Part shown: positions 1-6,898 of the stretch, one piece after another | How positions within the stretch are numbered: the stretch's first letter is position 1 | Layout: each line of letters begins with the position of its first letter | NCBI GenBank assembly: GCA_938003765.1 | Contig: CALKYE010000146.1 | Span: forward strand, 1-9,380 | Length of the DNA stretch: 9,380 nt | Direction of reading: 5' to 3' | From: an uncultured Planctomycetia bacterium | GTDB lineage: Bacteria; Planctomycetota; UBA1135; GCA-002686595 | The notes under the pieces: model-generated | Told to the model about the DNA's origin: nothing | The model's input: the letters and a program-made list of their open reading frames with translations, nothing else | Databases searched by the model: none | Position numbers and translations under genes: made by a program

Positions 1-307
1 CGTGCTCGTCGCAGCGCGCCATCAGGTTCTTCAGGTACGCCTCGTCGCGCGCGAACTGCTTGAAGAACGAGTTGACGTACTCGATTGCGCCGATGCCGAA
101 CTCGGTCCGCGCGATGCGCGGGAAGTCGAGGTTGGTCATGCGCTTGGCCTGCAGCTCGCGGTGCAGCGACCACTCGGCCAGCGAGATGTCGTAGAGCAGC
201 GCGGGCTGCTTCGCCGACGCCGAGCAGGCGCCGAGGGCGGCCAGCGCGCCGAGGCTCGAGGCGGACACGAGGAAGTCGCGGCGGGACGTGCTCAGGTGGG
301 GTCGCAT
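1..307 (-). CDS. Tat-exported lipoprotein, sugar phosphate isomerase/epimerase-like (partial, N-terminus only)
   Basis: The reverse strand encodes 102 residues from an ATG at 307-305 and is still open at the left edge. The N-terminus carries a twin-arginine motif (S8-R9-R10-D11-F12-L13), a hydrophobic Ala/Leu stretch, and a lipobox L25-G26-A27-C28, so the product is probably exported folded by Tat and lipidated at C28. The mature part begins YDISLAEWSLHREL and continues through NLDFPRIARTEFGI and IEYVNSFF. These segments resemble the first strands of the xylose-isomerase-like TIM barrel (PF01261) found in the many planctomycete proteins annotated as sugar phosphate isomerase/epimerase. Substrate and reaction cannot be inferred, and the metal-binding residues lie outside the window. 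A short dyad sits just upstream at 315-327. The gene is divergent from the ParA-type gene at 444. Export signal and fold are fairly sure; enzymatic activity is only a family-level guess. Confidence 0.8.
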   Translation of the reverse strand, partial: MRPHLSTSRRDFLVSASSLGALAALGACSASAKQPALLYDISLAEWSLHRELQAKRMTNLDFPRIARTEFGIGAIEYVNSFFKQFARDEAYLKNLMARCDEH

Positions 308-314
308 GGGGTCC

Positions 315-327
315 ACGGGATACCCGT
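315..327. repeat. Short inverted repeat in the leader of the isomerase-like gene
   Basis: ACGGG-ATA-CCCGT is a perfect 5-bp dyad with a 3-base centre, 7 bases upstream of the ATG at 307 on the minus strand. It could form a small hairpin near the ribosome entry region or be a protein site. A dyad this short is expected by chance in GC-rich DNA, so the call is tentative. Confidence 0.25.
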
Positions 328-443
328 TGGCCCGCTCTGACGCCAGCGCCGACCCGACGTGAACGCGAGGGCGTGGAACGAGCTCCAGCGCGTTCGCGTT
401 TATCCGGGAAAGCGCGCGGGGAGCTACATTTCGCCGCCGTGCG

Positions 444-1274
444 ATGAGGATCTACGCCAGCACGAGCATCAAGGGCGGAGTGGGCAAGAGCGCCGCCGCA
501 GTGAATCTGGCTTTCGCTTCGGCTCACGCCGGCCACCGCACCTTGCTGTGGGACCTCGATCCGCAGGCCGCCAGCAGCTTCCAGTTCCGCGTCAAATCGA
601 GCCAGAAGCGCCTCGGCCGCGTGCTGGTTCGCGGCGAGGTCGAACTGGACGACTGCGTGCGTTCCAGTGAGTACGAGCGCCTCGACATCGTCCCGGCCAA
701 CCTCTCGCTGCGACGCCTCGAAGCGGCGCTCGAGCGCACCAAGCACCCCGCGCGCTGGATCGCGCAGACGCTCGAGCCCCTGCGCGACGAGTACGACAAC
801 GTGTTCCTCGACTGCGCGCCCGGGCTCACGATCGTCTCGGAGAGCGTGTTCGAAGCGGCCGATGCGCTCGTCACGCCCGCCATCCCGACGCCGCTCTCCC
901 TGCGCGCGCTGGCGCAACTGATGAAGTTCCTCGCGGCGCGCGACGAGCGGCGCTTCCGCGTGCTGCCGTTCTTCTCGATGGTCGACCGGCGCAAGGCGCT
1001 GCACCGCGAGACCTGCGAGTGGGCCCGCGGACAAGCGCTCCCGTTCCTGCGCACGGAGATCCCCTACTCGAGCCTGATCGAGCAGACCGCCGTCCGGCGG
1101 GCGCCGGTCGCGAGCTTCGCGCCCGCGTCGCTGGCCGCGCTGGCCTACGCGGAGCTGTGGAGCGAGATCGAGCAGCGCGTGGAGTCCAGGCGCACTGCGC
1201 CGGCGCCGCTCGAGACGCCGCCGAAGCTGGTCGAGGCGCAGATAGCGATGTGGCGCGAGCGGCGCGCCACCTGA
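444..1274 (+). CDS. ParA/MinD-family P-loop ATPase, orphan
   Basis: This 276-residue protein belongs to the ParA branch of the deviant Walker A ATPases. The N-terminus carries the deviant P-loop K10-GGVGK-S16, with signature lysine K10 and catalytic lysine K15. The Walker A' region is L34-L-W-D37-L-D39-P-Q41, and the Walker B-like strand is V120-F-L-D123-C-A-P-G. Such proteins dimerise on ATP and position DNA, protein clusters or machines on the nucleoid or membrane. The family is usually 250-270 residues when it lacks an N-terminal helix-turn-helix, as here. There is no parB-like gene or evident centromere array nearby, so a chromosomal Soj/ParA role is not supported and the cargo is unknown. 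The ATG at 444 places the P-loop at the normal distance, but no strong Shine-Dalgarno is visible. A TACATT hexamer at 425-430 could be a -10 element. The stop lies one base from the convergent gene's stop. Confidence 0.88.
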   Translation: MRIYASTSIKGGVGKSAAAVNLAFASAHAGHRTLLWDLDPQAASSFQFRVKSSQKRLGRVLVRGEVELDDCVRSSEYERLDIVPANLSLRRLEAALERTKHPARWIAQTLEPLRDEYDNVFLDCAPGLTIVSESVFEAADALVTPAIPTPLSLRALAQLMKFLAARDERRFRVLPFFSMVDRRKALHRETCEWARGQALPFLRTEIPYSSLIEQTAVRRAPVASFAPASLAALAYAELWSEIEQRVESRRTAPAPLETPPKLVEAQIAMWRERRAT

Positions 1275-1275
1275 A

Positions 1276-2040
1276 TCAGCGCGCGGCGCTCGCCGCGGCA
1301 GAGATCAACGACTCGGCGTAGTCGATGCCGTCGGGCGTGCGCGAGCCGTGCCACGAGAGGAACTCGCCGTCGGCGATCACGAAGCGCGAGCGCGGCCAGC
1401 CGGTGGCGGCGCACAGCTCGTCGATGTGCTTGTCCTCGAACGGGAACGGCTCGGTGCACAGGAGCACGAGCTGCGGATCGGCTGCCTTCAGCTCGTCGAG
1501 CGTGATCTGCGGATAGCGCTCCGCGCGCGCGCCGAACACGTTCTCGCCGCCGGCCTGATTCAGCAGCGCGCTGGCGAAGGTGTCGCGGTTCACGCTCATC
1601 CAGGGCTTGCGCCAGATGAGGTAGGCCCAACGCACCGCCGGTCGAGTGCGCGCCGCTTCGACGACGCGCTGCGTGCGCCGCTCGATGTCCTTCGCGATGC
1701 GCTCGGCCTCGCAACGCCGCTCCAGCGCCGCGCCGACGTCGCGGACCATCTCCGCGGTCCCGAGCGAGTCCTTGGGGAACGTGTTGAGGCAACGCACGCC
1801 GCGCGCCTCGAGCGCCCGCGCGTCCTCCTCGCGGTTCTCCTCTTCGTTCACCAGCACCAGGTCCGGCTTCAACGCGACGATGCGCTCTACTTCCGGCGTC
1901 TTGGTGCCGCCCACCTTCTCGACGGCGCCCACGCGGTCCGCGGGGTGAACGCAGTACTCGGTGACGCCCACGAGCTCGTCGCCGCGCTCGAGCGCGAAGA
2001 CCAGCTCCGTGAGACTGGGACAGAGCGAGACGATGCGCAC
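1276..2040 (-). CDS. BtuF/FhuD-type helical-backbone binding protein without signal peptide
   Basis: The 254-residue product matches the Peripla_BP_2 fold (PF01497), which binds cobalamin, haem or ferric siderophores for ABC import. Typical segments are R2-IVSLCPSLTE-L13, a VGGTKTP motif at 43-49, LKPDLVL at 57-63, YPQITLDEL at 176-184 and a C-terminal WHGSR at 230-234. The fold begins at residue 2, and no signal peptide or lipobox precedes it. It also has six cysteines (C7, C30, C84, C110, C195, C210), which suits the cytoplasm better than the periplasm. Start is GTG at 2040-2038; no in-frame start lies between it and the stop of the upstream DUF2959 gene, 10 bases away, and a GAGCGGG stretch precedes it. 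The two genes are therefore probably co-transcribed. No permease or ATPase gene is in the window. The fold is well supported; a transport role is doubtful, and the ligand is unknown. Confidence 0.85.
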   Translation of the reverse strand: MRIVSLCPSLTELVFALERGDELVGVTEYCVHPADRVGAVEKVGGTKTPEVERIVALKPDLVLVNEEENREEDARALEARGVRCLNTFPKDSLGTAEMVRDVGAALERRCEAERIAKDIERRTQRVVEAARTRPAVRWAYLIWRKPWMSVNRDTFASALLNQAGGENVFGARAERYPQITLDELKAADPQLVLLCTEPFPFEDKHIDELCAATGWPRSRFVIADGEFLSWHGSRTPDGIDYAESLISAAASAAR

Positions 2041-2050
2041 GGCCGCCCGC

Positions 2051-2713
2051 TCAGCTCTGAGGCTTGCCCTCGAGTTGCTGGATGAACGCGTCGGCTTCGG
2101 CGATGGCCTTCTGCATGTCGCCGATCAGCGCGCCCACGTCGCTCTCGATTCCGCCCAGCTCGCCCTGCAGCGAGGCGATCGCCTGCGCGTTGAGGTTGTG
2201 CTTGAGGAACAGCACGTGATCGCGCAGCGAGGTGAGCACCGGCGCCATCTTCGACTCCGCGTTCTTCATCGCGGCGATCAGCGTTTCGTAGCGCCGCTGC
2301 GTGTCCTTGAGGCTCGCCTCGCTCTTGCGCTTGAGCTCGGCGTTCTGCATCTGGCCGATCTCGTCGCGCCACTCGTCGAACAGGGCCTCGGAGACGTTCT
2401 CGATGCCGTCGATCTTCGAGTTCACGGCCTCGACGCGCGAGGCGCACGACTCGTACTCGTCGTTGAGCTTGCCGTAGACCTTCTCGAGTTGCCCGCCGTC
2501 GAACTTCGTCGTCGCCTTGAAGGCCTCGAGCGCGGAGGCGAACTGCTTCTGCGCCTCCTGCTGCGCGTCACGGCCCTCCTTCACGCGGTCGACGAAGATC
2601 TCGCGCTTGTGGACGCCGAAGGCCTCCATCGTGCCGTAGTACATCGAGCTGCAGGCCGGAGCGACGCCGGTGGCGACGAGGCCGAGCCAAAGGAGCACAG
2701 TGCTTGAGCGCAT
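2051..2713 (-). CDS. DUF2959 family lipoprotein
   Basis: The 220-residue protein begins with a lipoprotein signal: basic start MRSS, hydrophobic segment to about residue 19, then V17-A-P-A-C21 as a somewhat atypical lipobox. The mature part matches DUF2959 closely (MYYGTMEAFGVHKREI near residues 24-39, DRVKEGRDAQQEAQKQF, LFDEWRDEI, and LRDHVLFLKHNLNAQAIASL towards the C-terminus). It is almost entirely helical and likely a coiled-coil protein anchored to a membrane facing the periplasm. DUF2959 proteins have no established function. I chose ATG 2713 because it directly precedes the signal peptide; the reading frame stays open upstream to 2848, but that part is an arginine-rich extension that would bury the signal peptide. 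The gene heads a probable operon with the BtuF-like gene 10 bases downstream. An 8-bp inverted repeat lies 12 bases upstream of the start. Confidence 0.88.
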   Translation of the reverse strand: MRSSTVLLWLGLVATGVAPACSSMYYGTMEAFGVHKREIFVDRVKEGRDAQQEAQKQFASALEAFKATTKFDGGQLEKVYGKLNDEYESCASRVEAVNSKIDGIENVSEALFDEWRDEIGQMQNAELKRKSEASLKDTQRRYETLIAAMKNAESKMAPVLTSLRDHVLFLKHNLNAQAIASLQGELGGIESDVGALIGDMQKAIAEADAFIQQLEGKPQS

Positions 2714-2971
2714 GGTGTGGTGAAGTCCGTTCGTTCGAGGTCGAACGGAGAGCGTAGCAAGCCCGCGCCGACGACGAATCACGAGCTCGCCAGGCTTCTC
2801 GTGGACGACTGCTGGCCGCGAGCGGCGAGCTCCACGAAGCGGGCGCACGACTGAGGCCCCGCGTCCGAAGCTGCCGGCGCGGGTCCGAGGCTGCGCGCTC
2901 CGCGCGAGGCGCTGCTGCTCACCGCCTGAGCGTCCGTAGCAGGAACCGATCTGCGCGGAGCGAGCGAAGCT
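2714..2971. other. 258-bp intergenic region between kinase and DUF2959 gene, repeat-rich
   Basis: I see no gene here. It holds the 3' flank of the kinase gene and the promoter and leader of the DUF2959 gene. Besides the 2726-2749 inverted repeat it contains a 9-bp inverted repeat (GAGCTCGCC at 2783-2791 and GGCGAGCTC at 2824-2832) and a competing 6-bp pair (CGTGGA at 2800-2805 with TCCACG at 2831-2836). There is also an imperfect 20-bp tandem repeat (2861-2880 and 2881-2900, 15 of 20 identical) and a small GC hairpin at 2893-2905 that might help end kinase transcription, although it has no following T-run. On the minus strand the DUF2959 frame stays open to 2848, but the peptide is arginine-rich and looks non-coding. 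Confidence 0.5.
2726..2749. repeat. Perfect 8-bp inverted repeat upstream of the DUF2959 gene
   Basis: TCCGTTCG (2726-2733) and CGAACGGA (2742-2749) are perfect inverted copies with an 8-base spacer. The element is 12 bases upstream of the ATG at 2713 on the minus strand, so it lies in the probable leader. A possible -10 hexamer, TACGCT on the minus strand (2751-2756), lies immediately upstream. This would suit an operator placed over the transcription start, or a leader hairpin. No family can be named. Confidence 0.45.
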
Positions 2972-5854
2972 TCAGTCGGCGGTCGTCGCAGCGACTGCTC
3001 GAATGCGCGCAAAGCGCTCGTCGGCTCGAAAGGACTCGAGCGCCGGCGTGCTGTCCAACTCGATCAGATCGCGGTAGCCAGCGCGCACGGCCTGCTCCAG
3101 GCGCTCGAACATGCGGTCCGACCACCGCGCTTCGCGTTCGGCGCGCGCCTCCGGGTCCGGGATGGCGCGGCGCAACGCGAGCACCAGTTCGTTCCACAGG
3201 TCAGCGCCGAAACGCAGCTCACCCGGCTCGTTCGGGACGTTCTCGTCGAATTGCTCCACTGCGGCGTGCGCCATTTCGAGCGAGCCGCGCATGCAGTGCG
3301 CGAGAGCCAGGTTGTACTGGCACAGATGGCGAATCTCTTTCGCGAGCGCGTGGTCCGGCTCGCGCGCCAGCGCGGCGTCCACGCGCCTGCGAACCGCCGC
3401 GAACTCCGCCTCGATCTGCTCCAGCGACTCTCCCGCGTGGATCGAGCTCACGGCCAGGTTGTATTCGGCCTGCGCCGCGAACAGAACGATGTCGAGACGA
3501 TCGGGAAGCTCTCGCGCGGAACGGTCGATCAGCTCCGCGCTGCGCCGCAAGATCGCGCGCGCGTCGTCGTTGCGTCCGGCGCCGCCGTAGATCGAACCGA
3601 GGCACTGATCGAGCCGCCAGAGCTCGCGCACGTAGCGCTCGGCGGCGGGGAACGCGTCGAGCAGGCGCTCCAACTCGACTCGTGCGTCCAACAACAAGGC
3701 TTCCGCGGCGTCGACCTCGCGCGAGGACGACAACGCCATCGCGAGCGAGATCGAAGCCGAGGCCAGATCGAAGCGGTAGTAGCGCTTGCCCGGCGCGAGA
3801 TCGCAGGCCCGCCGCAACTGCTCCAGCCTGCGCTCCATCGGCGCACGAGCAGCGGCTCCGTCGCCAGCCGCGTAGCACAGATCGCCCAGATCGCCGTACA
3901 CGCGCCCGATCGCCCAAGCCACGTCGACGTTGTCCGGCGCGATCGAGCCGAGCGCGTCGACGCAGCGGGCTGCGTCCTCGAGCTTGGCGCGCGCGCCATC
4001 GAGGTCGCCCTGGACCTGCAACACTTCGGCGATGTTCGCGAGCCCGACCGCGAGGATCAGCCGATCGTCGACGCTCGCGCCTTCCCGCTCGTCCAACCGT
4101 CGCGCGATGCGCTCGACCTCCTCCAGCAGCGGCATCGACTCCCGCCAGCGCCCTTCGCCCTGCAGGCTCTTGGCCTGATCGCCGATCAGCGTGGCGCGTC
4201 GCGACAGCGTGTCCTCGTCGGGCGCGACACGCTCGAGGCGCGCCAGCAGCGCGAGCGCGCGCTCACCGCTCTCGAACGCGGCGCCGTAGCGGCCCATGTC
4301 GTAGAGCACGTCCGCGCGCGCGGCGTACAGGTCGGCGCCCTCCCGCGCGAGCTGCGCATCGTCGCCGCGCCCTTGCTCGAGCTGGTCGAACAGCTCGCGG
4401 GCGCGGTCGATCGCCGCCAGGCGAGCCTCCTGCATGCGCGGCGCATCGCGCAGGTCGTCGCTCGCCATGCTCTCGAGGACGTGCCCGACCGCGGAGAGCG
4501 CCGCGCCGAAGTCGCGCTCGGACTGCTCGCGCGCCACTCGCTCGCGCTCGTACGCGTCGCGCACCTCGCGCACCGTGCGCATGCGGTTGAGCTCCCAACC
4601 GAGCGGACCGGCCACGAGCAGCAGCGCGCCCGCGACGAGCGCCACCGCGGCCGCCGGCCGACGTTGAGTCCAGCGGCGCGCGCGCGTCCAAGCGCTGGGC
4701 GGTCGCGCTTCGATCGGCCGCAGCTCGAGCACGTTGGTCAGATCGCGAGCGAACTCGGCCGCGCTCGCGTAGCGCCGCGCCGGATCGGGATCCATCGCCT
4801 TCGCGCACACGATTTCGACGTCGCGTGTCGCGCTCGGATTGAGCGTGCGCATCGCGTGCGGGCGCGCGGCGAGAATCGCGGTGCGAACCCCCTCTTCGCT
4901 GTCGCCGGCGTACGGACGCGCGAGCGTGATCAGCTCGTACAGCGTCACACCGAGCCCGTAGATGTCGGCGGCCGGCCCGATCGCGGCGGGGTCGCCGCGC
5001 AGTTGCTCGGGGGCCATGTACGGCAGCGAACCCAACTGCGCCCCCGTGCGCGTCAGGGCGTCGCTGTCCTCGAGCGCGGCCAAGCCGAAGTCGCACAGAC
5101 GCACGCGTCCGTCGGCTGCGACGAGCAGGTTGGAGGGCTTCACGTCGCGGTGCAGCACGCCGCGCTGGTGCGCATGGTCGAGCGCGAGCGCGGTGTCACG
5201 CGCCATGCGAACGGCGAACTCGATCCAGCCGCGCGCGAACGCATCGGCCTCGACCTTCGCCGACTCACCCGCCTCTTCGAGCTTCTGCGAGAGCGCCGTG
5301 CGCGCGTCCTCGCCGCGCAACTCGGTCGGCGTGCGCGCTGCGAGCGCTGAGAGCAACGCGTCGAGTCCGGCGCCGGCGACGTACTCCATCGCGAGGTAGG
5401 GAAGGCCCTGCTCCTCGCCGATCGTGTACACGCGCACGATCGAGGGATGATCGAGCCGCGCGATCGCCCGCGCCTCGCGCAGGAAGCGCGCGCGCGCCTT
5501 GTGCGCGAAGAGGTGCTCGCCGCGGATCAGCTTGAGCGCCACGCGCCGACCGACGTTCGACTGCTCCGCGAGGTACACGACGCCCATGCCGCCGCCGCCG
5601 AGCCGACGCACCAGTCGGAACTCGCCGAGTTGCTCGGGCACGCTCTCCGGACGGTCCACCGGCGCGCCCCACAGCCCGGACTTGACGAGGGATTCGACTC
5701 GTCGACGGAGCGCGGGCGCGTGCTGCGGACTGCGGCGGCAGAGTTCTTCGAGCACGCCAGGCGCGCGCTCCGGCGCCGCTTCGGCCTGCTCGAGGAACTC
5801 GAACACCAGAGCGTCGAGGTCGTCTTCGGGAGGCGGCGTCAGCGCGTCGGGCAT
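2972..5854 (-). CDS. Transmembrane Ser/Thr protein kinase with helical-repeat extracytoplasmic domain
   Basis: This 960-residue bacterial Hanks-type kinase is complete. Residues 1-75 form an acidic helical lead. The kinase domain spans about 78-375: glycine-rich loop L85-GGGGMG-V92, lysine K108 (VALK), catalytic loop H235-R-D237-V-K239-P-S-N242, D255-F-G257, A281-P-E283, and DIYGLG at 297-302. All catalytic residues are present, so it should be active; T268 and T270 are likely activation-loop sites. An insert of about 37 residues (173-209), rich in charged residues, lies before the catalytic loop. A basic stretch (389-399) precedes one membrane helix at about 401-419, predicting a cytoplasmic kinase and an outside C-terminus. 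Residues 420-960 are alpha-helical with TPR-like spacing, a presumed sensory or scaffold part. No sigma factor, phosphatase or FHA gene is adjacent. The ATG at 5854 lacks a clear Shine-Dalgarno. The substrate is unknown. Confidence 0.93.
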   Translation of the reverse strand: MPDALTPPPEDDLDALVFEFLEQAEAAPERAPGVLEELCRRSPQHAPALRRRVESLVKSGLWGAPVDRPESVPEQLGEFRLVRRLGGGGMGVVYLAEQSNVGRRVALKLIRGEHLFAHKARARFLREARAIARLDHPSIVRVYTIGEEQGLPYLAMEYVAGAGLDALLSALAARTPTELRGEDARTALSQKLEEAGESAKVEADAFARGWIEFAVRMARDTALALDHAHQRGVLHRDVKPSNLLVAADGRVRLCDFGLAALEDSDALTRTGAQLGSLPYMAPEQLRGDPAAIGPAADIYGLGVTLYELITLARPYAGDSEEGVRTAILAARPHAMRTLNPSATRDVEIVCAKAMDPDPARRYASAAEFARDLTNVLELRPIEARPPSAWTRARRWTQRRPAAAVALVAGALLLVAGPLGWELNRMRTVREVRDAYERERVAREQSERDFGAALSAVGHVLESMASDDLRDAPRMQEARLAAIDRARELFDQLEQGRGDDAQLAREGADLYAARADVLYDMGRYGAAFESGERALALLARLERVAPDEDTLSRRATLIGDQAKSLQGEGRWRESMPLLEEVERIARRLDEREGASVDDRLILAVGLANIAEVLQVQGDLDGARAKLEDAARCVDALGSIAPDNVDVAWAIGRVYGDLGDLCYAAGDGAAARAPMERRLEQLRRACDLAPGKRYYRFDLASASISLAMALSSSREVDAAEALLLDARVELERLLDAFPAAERYVRELWRLDQCLGSIYGGAGRNDDARAILRRSAELIDRSARELPDRLDIVLFAAQAEYNLAVSSIHAGESLEQIEAEFAAVRRRVDAALAREPDHALAKEIRHLCQYNLALAHCMRGSLEMAHAAVEQFDENVPNEPGELRFGADLWNELVLALRRAIPDPEARAEREARWSDRMFERLEQAVRAGYRDLIELDSTPALESFRADERFARIRAVAATTAD

Positions 5855-5919
5855 GCGAGAGCGATCGGCGAGCGAAAGCTATCGGGAACTTTATCCCACT
5901 GCGCGCGCGTGGCGCGTTA

Positions 5920-5934
5920 GACGCTGGATTCCAG
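5920..5934. repeat. Perfect 15-bp dyad (7-1-7) in the kinase/DUF4382 intergenic region
   Basis: CGCTGGA-T-TCCAGCG is a perfect 7-1-7 palindrome. It lies 65 bases upstream of the kinase start (minus strand) and 102 bases upstream of the DUF4382 gene (plus strand). The position fits an operator serving one or both divergent genes. Roughly one such perfect dyad is expected by chance in a window of this size, so the evidence is position plus symmetry only. Confidence 0.35.
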
Positions 5935-6036
5935 CGGAAATCCGGGGTTCTCGGACGCTGCGCATCTGCGCGTCTCGTGTTCGAATGGTCCTACGCGCAA
6001 CCCCCGACCGAGTTCCCCCCAACCCCGAAGACCACC

Positions 6037-6891
6037 ATGCGCAACAACCTGCTTTTCGCCGCCCTCCTCGCCCTCCCTCTCGTCGCCTGCAGCGGCGGCG
6101 GCAGTGACGGCTCCCCTGAACCGATCGGCGCTGGCAGTCTGACCATCGTGGCCACGGACGCGCCCTTTGCGCACGGTCTCGTGAGTGAGGCGCGGCTGTG
6201 GGTGGACGAGATCCAGATCCGCGGCGCCGGCGGCTTCCAGACGCTGCACTCGGGCTCGACGATCGAGTTCGACCTGGCGGCGCTGCGCAACGGCGTCACG
6301 CGCGAGCTCGTCACGAGCATGCTCGCGCCGGGCTCGTACGACCAAGTCCGATTGGTCGTGTCGGACGCCTACCTGCGGCTGGTCGACGACGATGAGTTCT
6401 CCGCTTCGGCGGGCACGCTCAACCTGACGAGCACGAACACTGCGGGGCTCAAGCTGAACATCGATCCGCCGCTCGCGGTGCAGGACGGCGTCGCGCGCAC
6501 GCTGCTCCTCGACTTCGATCTGACCAAGACCTTCAAGGCGGTGCCCGGCGCCGATCCGCTGAACGCCACCTCGTACCAGCTGCACCCCGTGGTGAAGGTC
6601 TCCAACCTGTCGGAGACCGGTGAGTTGCGCGGCGCGGTGCGCGAGGACGACGGCTCGGGACAGCTCGTCGGAGTCGGCGACGCGACGGTCTACGTGCTCG
6701 CGCCTGGGGAACTCGACCTGGGCGAGGCGCTGCAGACGACCGCGACCGAGTTCGACGGCGGCTACGTGGTGCTGGGCGTCGACCCCGGCACGTACGACGT
6801 CGTGGCCAAGCTCGGCGCGCGCGAGAGTCGCGTGAACGGCCGCAGCGTGTCCGCCGGCGCCGTGACGGTCGTGGACTTCGTGCTGCCGTAG
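6037..6891 (+). CDS. DUF4382 domain lipoprotein with C-terminal prealbumin-like domain
   Basis: The 284-residue product starts MRNNLLFAALLALP and has a clean lipobox L15-V-A-C18 followed by a Gly/Ser-rich linker, so it is a secreted lipoprotein. Residues about 34-190 match DUF4382, with the opening GSLTIVATDAP, an amphipathic VSEARLWVDEIQI strand and a closing YQLHPVVKV. Residues about 196-284 look like a carboxypeptidase-regulatory/prealbumin-like beta-sandwich, starting GELRGAVRED and including GGYVVLGVDPGTYDVVA. This two-part layout is common in the family, whose function is unknown. I chose ATG 6037 because it sits directly before the signal peptide; the frame extends upstream to a GTG at 5977, but that would add 20 residues ahead of the signal. 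The leader is C-rich with no visible Shine-Dalgarno. The gene is divergent from the kinase and convergent, 7 bases apart, with the LolA-like gene. Confidence 0.87.
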   Translation: MRNNLLFAALLALPLVACSGGGSDGSPEPIGAGSLTIVATDAPFAHGLVSEARLWVDEIQIRGAGGFQTLHSGSTIEFDLAALRNGVTRELVTSMLAPGSYDQVRLVVSDAYLRLVDDDEFSASAGTLNLTSTNTAGLKLNIDPPLAVQDGVARTLLLDFDLTKTFKAVPGADPLNATSYQLHPVVKVSNLSETGELRGAVREDDGSGQLVGVGDATVYVLAPGELDLGEALQTTATEFDGGYVVLGVDPGTYDVVAKLGARESRVNGRSVSAGAVTVVDFVLP

Positions 6892-6898
6892 CGCGCGC

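Noticed and set aside
2..340. Plus-strand open frame at the left edge
   Set aside because: The minus strand here encodes a clear Tat/lipoprotein N-terminus followed by an isomerase-like sequence; the plus-strand peptide is a shadow.
2714..2848. Upstream extension of the DUF2959 frame (45 codons)
   Set aside because: It would place an arginine-rich segment ahead of a clear lipoprotein signal peptide; ATG 2713 is the better start.
3251..5350. 699-codon open frame on the plus strand inside the kinase gene
   Set aside because: It is antisense to a complete, motif-verified kinase. Long antisense frames are expected in very GC-rich genes, and its peptide is Arg/Ala-rich without recognisable domains.
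5884..5897. GGGA-N6-TCCC inverted repeat upstream of the kinase
   Set aside because: Arms of only four bases; expected by chance.
5915..5920. TTAGAC as half of a third PerR-like box
   Set aside because: The second half-site is missing; the following bases belong to an unrelated palindrome.
5977..6036. Earlier GTG start for the DUF4382 gene
   Set aside because: It adds 20 residues before a clean signal peptide and lipobox; ATG 6037 is preferred.
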